DNA from: Sphingomonas sp. Leaf208
Lineage (GTDB): Bacteria; Pseudomonadota; Alphaproteobacteria; Sphingomonadales; Sphingomonadaceae
Assembly (NCBI RefSeq): GCF_001421415.1
Contig: NZ_LMKH01000012.1
Coordinates: 217,468 to 281,467 of the forward strand
Length of the DNA stretch: 64,000 nucleotides
Reading direction: 5' to 3'
Shown here: piece after piece, positions 38,549-46,753 of the stretch
How the letters are laid out: each line of letters starts with the position of its first letter
Numbering within the stretch: the first letter of the stretch is position 1
The notes under the pieces: generated by a model
Databases searched by the model: none
What the model was told of the DNA's origin: nothing
What the model saw: the letters and a program-made list of their open reading frames with translations, nothing else
Program-made: the position numbers and the translations under genes

Positions 38549-39514
38549 TCACTTACCCTTGTAATCCGGGAGCTTCTGCTGCCCGATCAGCGAACTCGCA
38601 CCCTGCTGGTCGACCTTCTCGGCGACCGACGACAGCGCCGCGGCGGTCGTGCGGAGGTCGCGGACCAGACGGTTGGCCTCCGGGATCGTCGTCTTGGAGA
38701 AGGCCTGCAAGCCTGGCCGTGCATCGCCGATCGCGGCGTTCAACGTCTCCGCGCTCTGCTGTGCGGAGGTGATCGCCTTGTTCAGGTTCGCCATCGCCGG
38801 CTTCACGTCCTCGGACAGCACGCCGTTGGTGGTCTTGGCGAGCACGCCGAACTGCTGCGCGGCATCGCCCGCCTGCTGGATCGCAACCCGCGTCTGCGCG
38901 AGCGTCGCGGCGATCTCAGGCCCGCGATCCGCGAGCGCATCGGTCAGGCGGTTGGTGTTCTCGAGGATACCCGCGATCGACGCCTGGTTACGGTCGGTCA
39001 GCAAGCCCGTCAGGCGCTCGGTCAGAGTCGACAGACGCTCGAGCAACTGCGGTGCCGAGTTCAGGATCGCGCCCAGGCCGCCGAGCTTGGTCGGGATCAC
39101 CGGCACGCCGTACGGGCATTCGGTCGGCGTCTTCGTGTCGGGGCAACCGATCGCCGGCGCACCCTTGCGCGCGCCATCGAGCGAGATCTGGCTGACGCCC
39201 GTGAAGCCGACGCCCGAGATCGACGCGGTCGTGCCCTGCAGCACCGGCGTCTCGTCGTTGACGCTGATCCGGACGCGGACGAACTGCGGATCGTTCTTCC
39301 ACAGCGAGATCGTCTTCACCTGTCCCGACGGTACGCCCGAGAACACCACGGCGGAGCCGCGCGCGAGCCCATCGACCGACTGGCGGAAGAAGATGTCGTA
39401 TTCCTTCTCTTCCTTGCCGCCGATCCGCGCGATCCACACGGTGAACAGCGCCAGCAGGGCCAGCAGGATCAGCACGACGGCGCCGACTAGGACGTGGTTC
39501 GAACGGGTTTCCAT
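38549..39514 (-). CDS. mlaD: MlaD-family (MCE domain) lipid-transport protein
   Basis: The periplasmic lipid-binding subunit of the operon. It has one N-terminal membrane anchor (VLVGAVVLILLALLALFTVW, about residues 8-27). The MCE domain follows, with YDIFFRQSVDGLARGSAVVF and SGVGFTGVSQISLDG (near 90-110). A long helical C-terminal portion (150-321), rich in heptad-like TNRLTDALADRG and AITSAQQSAETLNAA, could form a bridging helix. The ATG at 39514 shares one base with the ATPase stop. MCE proteins form hexameric rings or tubes that carry phospholipids between membranes. The 321-residue length, with its long helical tail, resembles alphaproteobacterial forms more than short E. coli MlaD. Confidence 0.88.
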   Translation of the reverse strand: METRSNHVLVGAVVLILLALLALFTVWIARIGGKEEKEYDIFFRQSVDGLARGSAVVFSGVPSGQVKTISLWKNDPQFVRVRISVNDETPVLQGTTASISGVGFTGVSQISLDGARKGAPAIGCPDTKTPTECPYGVPVIPTKLGGLGAILNSAPQLLERLSTLTERLTGLLTDRNQASIAGILENTNRLTDALADRGPEIAATLAQTRVAIQQAGDAAQQFGVLAKTTNGVLSEDVKPAMANLNKAITSAQQSAETLNAAIGDARPGLQAFSKTTIPEANRLVRDLRTTAAALSSVAEKVDQQGASSLIGQQKLPDYKGK

Positions 39515-40422
39515 CAGCGCGTCCTTGCTTCTTTCTCGGCGTATGTCGCGTCGGCGTCGTCCGGCGCGGACTGCTTGGACTGGACTTCGGTAGGGTGTCG
39601 GGCTGCTTGCTCGTCGGCGCGCTCGTGCGCCTCCTGAGTCGCGACCGCGGCACGGCCGCGTGGCCCCTTGAAATACTCTTCGATCCACGGATGATCGAGC
39701 GCGATAAGCTCGTCGATCGTCCCGACCGCGATGACCTTCTTGTCGGCCAGCACCGCGACCCGGTCGCAGATCGCATACAGCGTATCGAGATCGTGCGTGA
39801 TCAGGAACACCGTCAGCCCGAGCGTCTTCTGCAACGACTGGGTCAACCCGTCGAACGCCGCCGCCCCGATCGGATCGAGCCCCGCGGTCGGCTCGTCGAG
39901 GAAAAGCAACTCCGGGTCGAGCGCTAGCGCACGGGCAAGACCGGCACGCTTCTTCATGCCACCCGACAGCTCAGCGGGAAACTTGTTCGCGGCATCGGCG
40001 GGTAGGCCCGTCATCACCACCTTGTACGACGCGATCTCCGCGAGCAGCGCGGGCGACAGATCCGGATAGAATTCGCGCAACGGCACTTCGACGTTCTCGG
40101 CCACGGTCAGCGTCGAGAACAGCGCACCGCCCTGGAACAGCACGCCCCAGCGCTTGCGGATCTCGGTAGCCTCGGTTTCCTCGCGGCCGATATTGGGCTC
40201 GCCGAACACCGTGATCTCACCCGCGACCGGCGTCTGCAGCCCGATGATCGAGCGCATCAGCACCGACTTGCCGGTACCCGACCCGCCGACCACGCCGAGG
40301 ATCTCGCCGCGCCGTACGTCGAGGTCGAGCCCCTCGTGCACCACCGAATCGCCGAACGCGTTCTTCAGCCCCTTCACGGAGATGATGAAATCGTCTGTCT
40401 TGTTGTCCGTCTTGCGGGGCAT
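39514..40422 (-). CDS. mlaF: ABC transporter ATP-binding protein MlaF-like
   Basis: The ATPase driving the lipid transporter. In 302 residues: Walker A GGSGTGKSVL (46-55), signature LSGGMKKRA (152-160), Walker B LLFLDEPTAGLDP (172-184) and the switch His in LITHDLDTL. The N-terminal FGDSVVHEGLDLDVRRGEI and the LFQGGALFSTLTVAENV stretch are typical of MlaF/Ttg2A. Beyond about residue 255 there is an extra charged, Glu/Ala-rich tail (EAHERADEQAARHPTEVQ) not seen in short homologues. The start and stop both share one base with the neighbours (TGATG), showing tight coupling. Confidence 0.92.
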   Translation of the reverse strand: MPRKTDNKTDDFIISVKGLKNAFGDSVVHEGLDLDVRRGEILGVVGGSGTGKSVLMRSIIGLQTPVAGEITVFGEPNIGREETEATEIRKRWGVLFQGGALFSTLTVAENVEVPLREFYPDLSPALLAEIASYKVVMTGLPADAANKFPAELSGGMKKRAGLARALALDPELLFLDEPTAGLDPIGAAAFDGLTQSLQKTLGLTVFLITHDLDTLYAICDRVAVLADKKVIAVGTIDELIALDHPWIEEYFKGPRGRAAVATQEAHERADEQAARHPTEVQSKQSAPDDADATYAEKEARTR

Positions 40423-41531
40423 CAGTCCCAACCCAACCAGGTGAAGAACACCGCGAAGAACGCGTCGAGCACGATCACCAGGAAAATCCCCTGGACGACC
40501 GCGGAGGTGGTGCGCAGCCCGACCTGCTCGGCGTCCGATTCGACCTGCATCCCCTGGAAGCAGCCCGCGATCGCGATGATCGCGCCGAACACCGGTGCCT
40601 TGATCAGCGAGATATACAGATCGGTGATCGGCACGACCTCGCGGATGCGCGCGATGAACGTCACCGGCGGAATGCCGAGCTGCACCCAGCACAGCAGCCC
40701 GCCGCCGATGATCGCGATGATCGACGCATAGAAGCCGAGCAACGGCATCATTACGATCGCGGCGAGCACGCGGGGCAGCACCAGCGCCTCCATCGGCGAC
40801 ACGCCGATCGTCCGCATCGCGTCGATCTCTTCGGTGAGCTTCATCGTGCCCAACTGCGCCGCGAACGCCGAGCCAGAGCGCCCCGCGACCATGATCGCGG
40901 TCATCAGCAAACCGAGTTCGCGGATCGTCAGGCGACCGACGAGGTTGATCGTGAACACCTCCGCGCCGAACTGCCGCAGCTGGACCGCGCCCTGTTGCGC
41001 GATGACCATGCCGATCAGGAAGCTCATCAACCCGACGATGCCGAGCGCGGCGACGCCGACGACCTCGAACCGCTGGACCACGGCGTTGAACCGGAAGCGG
41101 CGTGGGTGGCGGATGACGCTGCCGAACGCGATCGTCGTCGCGCCGAGAAACCCGAGCAGGCCGAGCATCGTCTTGCCCGACAGCACCACCGCGTCGCCGA
41201 TCTCACCGACCACGCGGGAGAGCGCACCGACCTTCGCAGGCCTGGCGGCGATCGGCTGGTCGGAGGCGACGACCTGGTCGAACAGCGCCTGATCGTTCTC
41301 GTCGAGCCCATCGATCGTCGCATCGTTGCGCGCCGCGAACCGGTGGACGACCCATGCGCCGATCGTGTCGATCCGGTCGACGCCGCTGAGGTCGACATGC
41401 TTCACCGAAGCCGCGTCGATCGCCTCGAGCCGATCGGGCAGATTGCCGATCTTCGCGAGCGACAGATCGCCGGTAAAGCGAAGCGTGCCGGTATCGGCAC
41501 CGTCCTGCTGGAAATCGGCCATCGCGCTCAT
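40422..41531 (-). CDS. mlaE: MlaE-family permease with N-terminal STAS-like domain
   Basis: The membrane subunit of the lipid transporter. Residues 1 to about 90 form a STAS-like domain (LRFTGDLSLAKIGNLP and KHVDLSGVDRIDTIGAWVV), in effect MlaB fused to the permease. The rest is the MlaE membrane region with FEVVGVAALGIVGLMSFLIG, the conserved GLLMTAIMVAGRSGSAFAAQ and TEEIDAMRTIGVSPMEALVL. ATG at 41531 follows AAGGTG at a good distance; GTG at 41540 and ATG at 41522 are alternatives. The 369-residue length fits the fused form. It is first in the four-gene operon. Confidence 0.92.
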   Translation of the reverse strand: MSAMADFQQDGADTGTLRFTGDLSLAKIGNLPDRLEAIDAASVKHVDLSGVDRIDTIGAWVVHRFAARNDATIDGLDENDQALFDQVVASDQPIAARPAKVGALSRVVGEIGDAVVLSGKTMLGLLGFLGATTIAFGSVIRHPRRFRFNAVVQRFEVVGVAALGIVGLMSFLIGMVIAQQGAVQLRQFGAEVFTINLVGRLTIRELGLLMTAIMVAGRSGSAFAAQLGTMKLTEEIDAMRTIGVSPMEALVLPRVLAAIVMMPLLGFYASIIAIIGGGLLCWVQLGIPPVTFIARIREVVPITDLYISLIKAPVFGAIIAIAGCFQGMQVESDAEQVGLRTTSAVVQGIFLVIVLDAFFAVFFTWLGWD

Positions 41532-41593
41532 CGGGGGCACCTTTGCGGCAAAGTGACTGGATCGGCAAGATGAATGCGGCGTAAGCGACGACG

Positions 41594-42298
41594 ATGATCG
41601 AAAAGCCTTCCGCCCCCCCGACCATCCGTCTCGCGATCTACGACATGGACAAGACGATCACGCACGCGCCGACCTGGACGCCGTTCCTGCTCCACACCGC
41701 GAAGAAAGGCGGCGCGCCGTGGCGGCTGGCGCTGGTCCCGTTCGCCGGCGTCGCCGCGCTCGGCTATGTCGGCAAGCTGATCAGCCGCGGCCGGCTCAAA
41801 TACCTGATGCAGCGGATGATGCTCGGCAAGCGCATGACGCCCGCCGAAGAACGTCGAGCGGCCGAAGCCTTCGCCGACCGCGTCATGCGCGACGGCGTCT
41901 TCGCCAGCGCCCGCGCGCAGATCGAGGCCGACCGCGCCGCCGGCTACCGACTGGTCATGGCGACCGCGTCATACCGATTCTACGTCGAGGCGATCGCCAA
42001 GCGATTGGACTTCGACGCGGTGATCGGCACCGAGAGTCTGCGCGACCGCGACGGCGTCCTGCTCGCCGGCATCGAAGGCGAGAATTGCTACGGCCCGGCC
42101 AAACTGCGAATGATCCAGGCCTGGATGGACCGCGAAGGCATCCCCCGAGACGGCGCGCACGTCCGTTTCTATTCCGACCATGTTTCGGACGCCCCGACCT
42201 TCGAATGGGCCGACGAACCCTTCGCGGTGAATGCGCATGGGCCGTTGCGGCTGTTGGCGAAGGCTAAGGGCTGGCCGATGCCGGATTGGGAGCGGTAG
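41594..42298 (+). CDS. HAD-IB family phosphatase (phosphoserine phosphatase-like)
   Basis: A 234-residue haloacid-dehalogenase hydrolase. The nucleophile motif is AIYDMDKTIT (D17, D19), the second motif has VMATASYRFYVE (Ser/Thr), and the acidic motif is FYSDHVSDAPTFEW. A helical cap of the IB type (LISRGRLKYLMQRMMLGKRM) lies between. Enzymes of this group act on phosphoserine, lysophosphatidic acid or other phosphate esters. It is divergent from the lipid-transport operon, which invites but does not prove a role in phospholipid turnover. The ATG at 41594 is well placed. Confidence 0.88.
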   Translation: MIEKPSAPPTIRLAIYDMDKTITHAPTWTPFLLHTAKKGGAPWRLALVPFAGVAALGYVGKLISRGRLKYLMQRMMLGKRMTPAEERRAAEAFADRVMRDGVFASARAQIEADRAAGYRLVMATASYRFYVEAIAKRLDFDAVIGTESLRDRDGVLLAGIEGENCYGPAKLRMIQAWMDREGIPRDGAHVRFYSDHVSDAPTFEWADEPFAVNAHGPLRLLAKAKGWPMPDWER

Positions 42299-42391
42299 CT
42301 CCGTTGCGTGAGCCGAGTGCCAAGTTAACCAGCTTGGTCCGTAACTATCGCCCAGTTGCGGACATTCCCAATGTCCGCCAGTCTCAAAAAC

Positions 42392-42844
42392 ATGAGGTGG
42401 ATCGCACTCACATACCTGCTTACTCTGGCTTCCTGTCATCAGGCCGTCCCTCGCCTCGCAAGCTGTGTCGAGGCGCGCGACCCAAAACTTATCGTGCAGC
42501 GATGCTACGGGGGTGATCTGAGGAAGGACCGATATGTCGGCGACACTATATGCTTCCCGTTTGGACCGTCCCAACGCTTGACGGGAATTTGGCATGTGGA
42601 ACTGGAAGGTTCGTACTTCGCGCTTTCATCTGACGGCAAGCAGACGAGGGATGTGTGGCTACAGGTCCCTAACCCGCCCCGGTCTGCGGTCGCATCGATG
42701 CAGGGTGATACGCCTCGCGACTTTGCTATTACAATTGATGGTCGCCGCTCACTCTGTCCTGCCGGGTTTGGCCATATGGGAATGTCGCCGAACGAAGTTA
42801 TAGCCGATAAGCTGATCTCGATCGTCATGGCAACTTCGTCGTGA
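42392..42844 (+). CDS. Hypothetical lipoprotein
   Basis: A 150-residue orphan with a short lipoprotein leader, MRWIALTYLLTLASCHQ, giving the lipobox LASC (12-15). It has further cysteines in LASCVEARD, QRCYGGD, DTICFPF and RSLCPAG, enough for disulfides in the periplasm. An in-frame ATG at 42371 would add seven residues before the leader. Codon use and base composition are less GC-biased than the neighbours. It starts the run of small unrecognised genes between the HAD phosphatase and the DUF445 gene. No function can be assigned. Confidence 0.6.
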   Translation: MRWIALTYLLTLASCHQAVPRLASCVEARDPKLIVQRCYGGDLRKDRYVGDTICFPFGPSQRLTGIWHVELEGSYFALSSDGKQTRDVWLQVPNPPRSAVASMQGDTPRDFAITIDGRRSLCPAGFGHMGMSPNEVIADKLISIVMATSS

Positions 42845-42966
42845 TGGATCCGAAGGCTACTAACCTCTCCAAAACGGCCATTCCGCTTTCGCCCAGGATC
42901 AGACGCTCGAACGTTGATCTGCCGCTCTTGATTGCGGACGCCCGTTCAAGCTGCCACGATCCGCTG

Positions 42967-43185
42967 ATGGAGAAGGTTTATCTGTTGCATCACGTCCGGT
43001 CAGACGAAGAGTGTGGCAACGATGCCAAGCTGATCGGCGTCTATCGTTCGCCTGAAGCAGCTGTCGCTGCTGCTCGTCGCTTATTGGTTCAACCTAGCTT
43101 CCGAGATCATCCGGAGGGTTTCCAGACCGACGCCTATACGCTCGATCAGGATCATTGGTGTGAGGGGTTTGGCTTCAAGGCGTGA
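42967..43185 (+). CDS. Small hypothetical protein (DUF7336-like)
   Basis: A compact 72-residue protein: MEKVYLLHHVRSDEECGNDA, then KLIGVYRSPEAAVAAARRLL and DAYTLDQDHWCEGF. The pattern of a short beta strand, a helix with Ala-Ala-Arg-Arg and a final aromatic-acidic strand recurs in small proteins found beside toxins or in accessory islands of many bacteria, a group I recall as DUF7336. A longer in-frame start at 42841 reads through poor sequence, so I prefer 42967. No neighbour here is a recognisable toxin. Function unknown. Confidence 0.6.
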   Translation: MEKVYLLHHVRSDEECGNDAKLIGVYRSPEAAVAAARRLLVQPSFRDHPEGFQTDAYTLDQDHWCEGFGFKA

Positions 43186-43218
43186 CTGCCTACGCCCGAT
43201 TGCAGACATCCATCAGCG

Positions 43219-43557
43219 ATGGCAGTAAGACGTATGAGTGCCTCAACCACCGCCGCAATCGCAATATTCACTGGCATTCTGTCGCCGAGCCTTCCCTGTG
43301 CGAACAAGCATGGTGACACGCTAATGCTAATAGGGGGCAGCGAGAGGGCCCTTCTGCAGTTCGAAAAAGCGGCAGCAGGCTGCCATCTCAACAGTGTTTC
43401 GCGCATACCTGCAGAAGTAGGAACCGGAACATGGGTTCGTGTCTCAGGTTCTCGGGCGGAGTTGACCAATAAGCCGCTGAATTGTGCCGCCCGTTACGTA
43501 TTGGCTCACCTGAGCGGCGCAGATGCGCTGTCGTTTATTGGGAACGAACTACGATAG
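43219..43557 (+). CDS. Hypothetical exported protein
   Basis: A 112-residue orphan. The first 27 residues look like a signal peptide (TTAAIAIFTGILSPSLPCA), with a cysteine near the cleavage site. The mature part is short and has two more cysteines (GCHLNS, NCAARY), possibly a disulfide. The ATG at 43219 or 43234 could start it. It lies 33 bases after the small DUF7336-like gene on the same strand. Nothing in it is recognised. Confidence 0.45.
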   Translation: MAVRRMSASTTAAIAIFTGILSPSLPCANKHGDTLMLIGGSERALLQFEKAAAGCHLNSVSRIPAEVGTGTWVRVSGSRAELTNKPLNCAARYVLAHLSGADALSFIGNELR

Positions 43558-43637
43558 GCTGGGCTCTGCCTCCCTCGCATCTGGACCATTTTTTAACGCG
43601 CGCTTGCGGACGTTAGATCAAGCTTTAGACCACGTTC

Positions 43638-43868
43638 ATGGTCACAGTGCGCTTCTCGAACGAAACTGATCAAGCCATTGAATTGATGGTGGAACCGTGG
43701 GGAGCGGTTGAGTCGATCCCGGCAGGCGCAGGGTTCGCCATCCATTACAGTCCGCAGGTTGATCGTGAAGATACGTCCTACGCAGAGTATCATGCCGGGA
43801 TGATCCGTTTTTGGGTCGAGGGCAGCGATTATGAGGTGGACGTTGACGGCCAGCCTGTTCCGACGTGA
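43638..43868 (+). CDS. Small acidic hypothetical protein
   Basis: A 76-residue acidic beta-rich protein: MVTVRFSNETDQAIELMVEP, PAGAGFAIHYSPQVD and MIRFWVEGSDYEVDVDGQPV. There is no signal peptide or membrane segment. The alternating hydrophobic pattern suggests a small beta sandwich, and similar short acidic proteins are common as orphan or immunity-type genes. It is the last gene of the plus-strand run in this patch. Function unknown. Confidence 0.5.
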   Translation: MVTVRFSNETDQAIELMVEPWGAVESIPAGAGFAIHYSPQVDREDTSYAEYHAGMIRFWVEGSDYEVDVDGQPVPT

Positions 43869-44222
43869 TGATCGCTCACGCTCAGTTGTCGCCGCTTGCA
43901 GCGCAGGTGGCGCTTCCCAAGGCCGAGGTTACGATGGGCCCGAGAAGGAGATGGGGGTAGCATGAAAGCGGCGTTCTGGCGTTTTGCACACCAACACTAT
44001 CAAAGCAGCAAGCCGCTGCTCGTCGTTGATGGCGCAGCATTTATAAAGGTCCGTTTTTTACAAGCACGTTGTCCCGAAAGCCATCCGTCCACTTCCTTCC
44101 CATCGCCCATTCCGCTTCCGCCCATTCATTGCCACTCAACGCTCGGATGGCGCTGTTTGAAATTGGTTGCGTGGCCGGTCAGCAATCGCTCGTGAAAGGA
44201 CCGGGTTATCTGAACGTCTTTC
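43869..44222. other. Gap with no supported gene in the orphan patch
   Basis: About 350 bases. AAGGAG at 43945 precedes an ATG at 43962 that opens a 77-codon frame, but the spacing is 11 bases and the encoded tail is Pro/Ser/His-rich and looks like out-of-frame reading. It could be the remnant of a decayed gene. I see no hairpin terminator or repeat here. Confidence 0.4.
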
Positions 44223-44714
44223 CTACCAACCTTGCCCACCATCTACGCCTGCCAAGACCGCTTCGGTTGCCGCACATGGCGGCCCCGAGAGCGTCCTACC
44301 AGTTAGGCGTAACACCAGAGGGGCGTTCGCCATCGTATCCCGTCTCATTCGCAATTCCACTACGTGGAAATTCGTCACAAGGCCGCCCCGATAATACCAG
44401 ACAATTGTTTTATCACTAAAGACATAGGCTCGAATAAACTGACGATGTGGCAGATTTCTTGAATTTTCAGCTTCTACATCGAAGGGGACGAACTCCTCGC
44501 CAATATCTGCAACGCCTAACTTAATCCTACTAAACTCCGCAGCGACATCGGGAAGTTCGCGTAATGAAGTAACTATGCGGGCGGGCTTAGAAAGGCTGCA
44601 GCTAGCAGGAACTGGTTCGCTGAAACTTGTCGCTGCCGTCTGAGCATAAATGGACTGAACACCGAATCCGAGACCACGGGCCACAGCAAAAGTCGACGCC
44701 AGCTTCTTTCGCAT
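44223..44714 (-). CDS. Hypothetical exported protein
   Basis: A 163-residue orphan on the minus strand. It starts MRKKLASTFAVARGLGFGVQ and has a likely signal peptide ending near SIYAQ (residue 24). The mature part includes AEFSRIKLGVADIGEEFVPF, RQFIRAYVFSDKTIVWYYRG and TNFHVVELRMRR, suggesting a small beta-rich domain. The ATG at 44714 is chosen over an upstream ATG at 44738 because it begins the signal peptide. The 269 bases upstream, up to the DUF445 gene end, are the least GC-rich stretch I noticed and show no other gene. Function unknown. Confidence 0.55.
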   Translation of the reverse strand: MRKKLASTFAVARGLGFGVQSIYAQTAATSFSEPVPASCSLSKPARIVTSLRELPDVAAEFSRIKLGVADIGEEFVPFDVEAENSRNLPHRQFIRAYVFSDKTIVWYYRGGLVTNFHVVELRMRRDTMANAPLVLRLTGRTLSGPPCAATEAVLAGVDGGQGW

Positions 44715-44983
44715 GCCGTATCTCCGATACACTCCCACCAGACACGAAGACGCGGGTTCGCTAATTTATAACTGTCTAGCAATGACCACTATCATCATTT
44801 CATTGTCAATAGCGGCCCGTCCGCTATCCTCCCAACTCAGACATTCGATGTCGACAGGCCATCCCATCTCGATATGTTTTCAGAGCGGACCTCTCCAGGT
44901 CTTACTTCACCCAGACAGCCGCACCCTACCGGGTGGTAACGCTGCCTCCCGCGTGAGATCAAACCGATCACACACCGCCGCCA

Positions 44984-46252
44984 TCACAACAGCACATCAA
45001 CGCTGTGGATCACCAGCCCAACCAGGCCGCCGACGATCGTCCCGTTCACGCGGATGTATTGCAGGTCGCGGCCGACGGCGTTCTCCAGGCGACGGGTGAT
45101 CGTGTCGGCGTCCCAGCTGCGGACCGTTTCCGAGACCAGCTTGACGATGCCGTCGCCGTAGTCCGCCGCCGCGCCGACCGCCGCACGCCGCACGAACCGG
45201 TTGATCGTCCGCGACATGCGTGGGTCGTGCTGCAACGTCTCGCCGAGCTGGCGCAGGATGTCGCCAAGCTTGCCGGCCATCGCCCGCTCGGGGTCGCGCG
45301 CAATCGCCAGCAGCGCGCCGCGTGCCTGCTCCCACAGGCCGTCGAGCCAGCGCTGCATCGCCGGATTGTCGAGCAGGTCGTTCCTCATCGTCTCGACGCG
45401 CTCGCGCATCCGGCGGTCATATTGCAGGTCCCAGGCGAGCCGATCGAGCCCCTCCTCCGCCTTCAGGCGCAGCGGATGTTCGGGGTCCTCCGCCATCTCC
45501 GCGAGCAGCTTGTCGAAGCCGCTGATGAGCTTGTCCGCGACGGTCGTGTCGAGCCCGGTCCAGCGCAGGATCGAGCCGGCCTTGTCGTGGACCATCGCGC
45601 GGACGAGGTGATCGTTCGCGGCCAGCGTCTTGGCCGCCCAGCGGATCGCGCTTTCGAGCAGCGGCGCGTGGCGGCGCTCGGCGATCGCGGCCTTGAGCAA
45701 CTGGCCGAGGATCGGCGACACCTCCGTCGCGCGCAGGCGGGCGCCGATCCCGGCCTTGACCATCCCGCCGAGCCGCGCCGGATCGAGACCTTCCAGCACC
45801 TGCGCGACCAGCTTCGACGCGCCCTGGCGAAAGCGCCCCCCTGCCCCCTCGGGCGGATCGGTCAGCCAGCGGGCGATCGCCCCCGCCACGTCGAGGCGGC
45901 GGGTGCGCCTGGCGATAACGACGGGGATCAGGAAGTTCGCGCGGAGGAACTGCGCGAGCGTGTCGCCGATGCGGTCCTTGTTGCGCGGTACGATCGCGGT
46001 GTGCGGGATCGGCAGGCCGAGCGGATGGCGGAACAGCGCGGTCACCGCGAACCAGTCCGCGAGGCCGCCGACCATCGCCGCCTCCGCGAACGCGCGGACG
46101 AACGCGAAGGCGGGGTGGACGGGGACCAGCGCGCGACTGACGAAGAAGGTCGCGGCCATGAACACGAGCAGCCCGGTCGCGACGATCCGCATGCGGACGA
46201 GGGCGGGCGGCGTTGCTTCGCTCGCCGGGCGCGTGCGGATTGAAACTGTCAT
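44984..46252 (-). CDS. DUF445 family membrane protein
   Basis: A 422-residue protein with hydrophobic segments at each end: RMRIVATGLLVFMAATFFVS near residue 20-39 and GTIVGGLVGLVIHSVDVLL at the C-terminus. The conserved DUF445 motif GGLADWFAVTALFRHPLGLP (about 63-82) is followed by IPHTAIVPRNKDRIGDTL. The long middle is helical and charged. DUF445 (YjiN-like) proteins are inner-membrane proteins of uncertain role, some linked to envelope stress. The ATG at 46252 is favoured. It stands alone downstream of a repeat-bearing gap. Confidence 0.88.
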   Translation of the reverse strand: MTVSIRTRPASEATPPALVRMRIVATGLLVFMAATFFVSRALVPVHPAFAFVRAFAEAAMVGGLADWFAVTALFRHPLGLPIPHTAIVPRNKDRIGDTLAQFLRANFLIPVVIARRTRRLDVAGAIARWLTDPPEGAGGRFRQGASKLVAQVLEGLDPARLGGMVKAGIGARLRATEVSPILGQLLKAAIAERRHAPLLESAIRWAAKTLAANDHLVRAMVHDKAGSILRWTGLDTTVADKLISGFDKLLAEMAEDPEHPLRLKAEEGLDRLAWDLQYDRRMRERVETMRNDLLDNPAMQRWLDGLWEQARGALLAIARDPERAMAGKLGDILRQLGETLQHDPRMSRTINRFVRRAAVGAAADYGDGIVKLVSETVRSWDADTITRRLENAVGRDLQYIRVNGTIVGGLVGLVIHSVDVLL

Positions 46253-46428
46253 GCCCGAAACAATCCCCCAGCGCGGGGATAGTTCACGACCGCCGCCGAC
46301 GATCCGGCTTTCGCCCAAAGTGCGCTCGACTCAGGTGCGCTGGGCTGGTGGAATTTAGCCACCCCCGCGCGTGATTGGCTAGGTCGCGAGCGGTCCGCGC
46401 TAGACTGCCACCCGGCTTGCGACCGATG

Positions 46429-46702
46429 CCGGCATGACCGGTCTACGCTCGACCGCCCCGTGTTTGACTTGCCCGTGCTCGACCAGACGGCTCGCGCTGG
46501 TGACGTTCGTGCCGTATTCCTCGACGCCAGGCCGACGCGCGATGCTTCTGGTCCGCCCGCGCTCGGCTGGCCCATGCTCGACCGCCCGGCTTTCCACTGA
46601 GTCCGGCATGACAGATCTACGCTCGACCGGCACGCGCTCGACCTCCCCATGCTCGACCCGACGGCCCATGCAGGCGCCGTTCGTGCCGTATTCCGCGACG
46701 CC
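46429..46702. repeat. Imperfect 100-bp direct repeat pair
   Basis: Two copies, 46429-46528 and 46603-46702, of exactly 100 bases each, with the same ends: they start CCGGCATGAC and end CGTGCCGTATTCC(T/G)CGACGCC. The middle diverges but keeps CTACGCTCGACCG and TGCTCGACC. An 8-base motif, GCTCGACC, recurs at about 18-20 base steps through both copies and between them. They occupy the 501-base gap between the DUF445 and RND genes, where I see no convincing gene. Confidence 0.75.
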
Positions 46703-46753
46703 CCGCCATCACGCGGAACTCCGGCGTCGCTCAACACGAGGGGTGCGATGGCG

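Noticed and set aside
43962..44195. A 77-codon frame with AAGGAG upstream in the orphan patch
   Set aside because: Spacing of the AAGGAG is poor and the C-terminal half is Pro/Ser/His-rich noise. It may be a decayed remnant.
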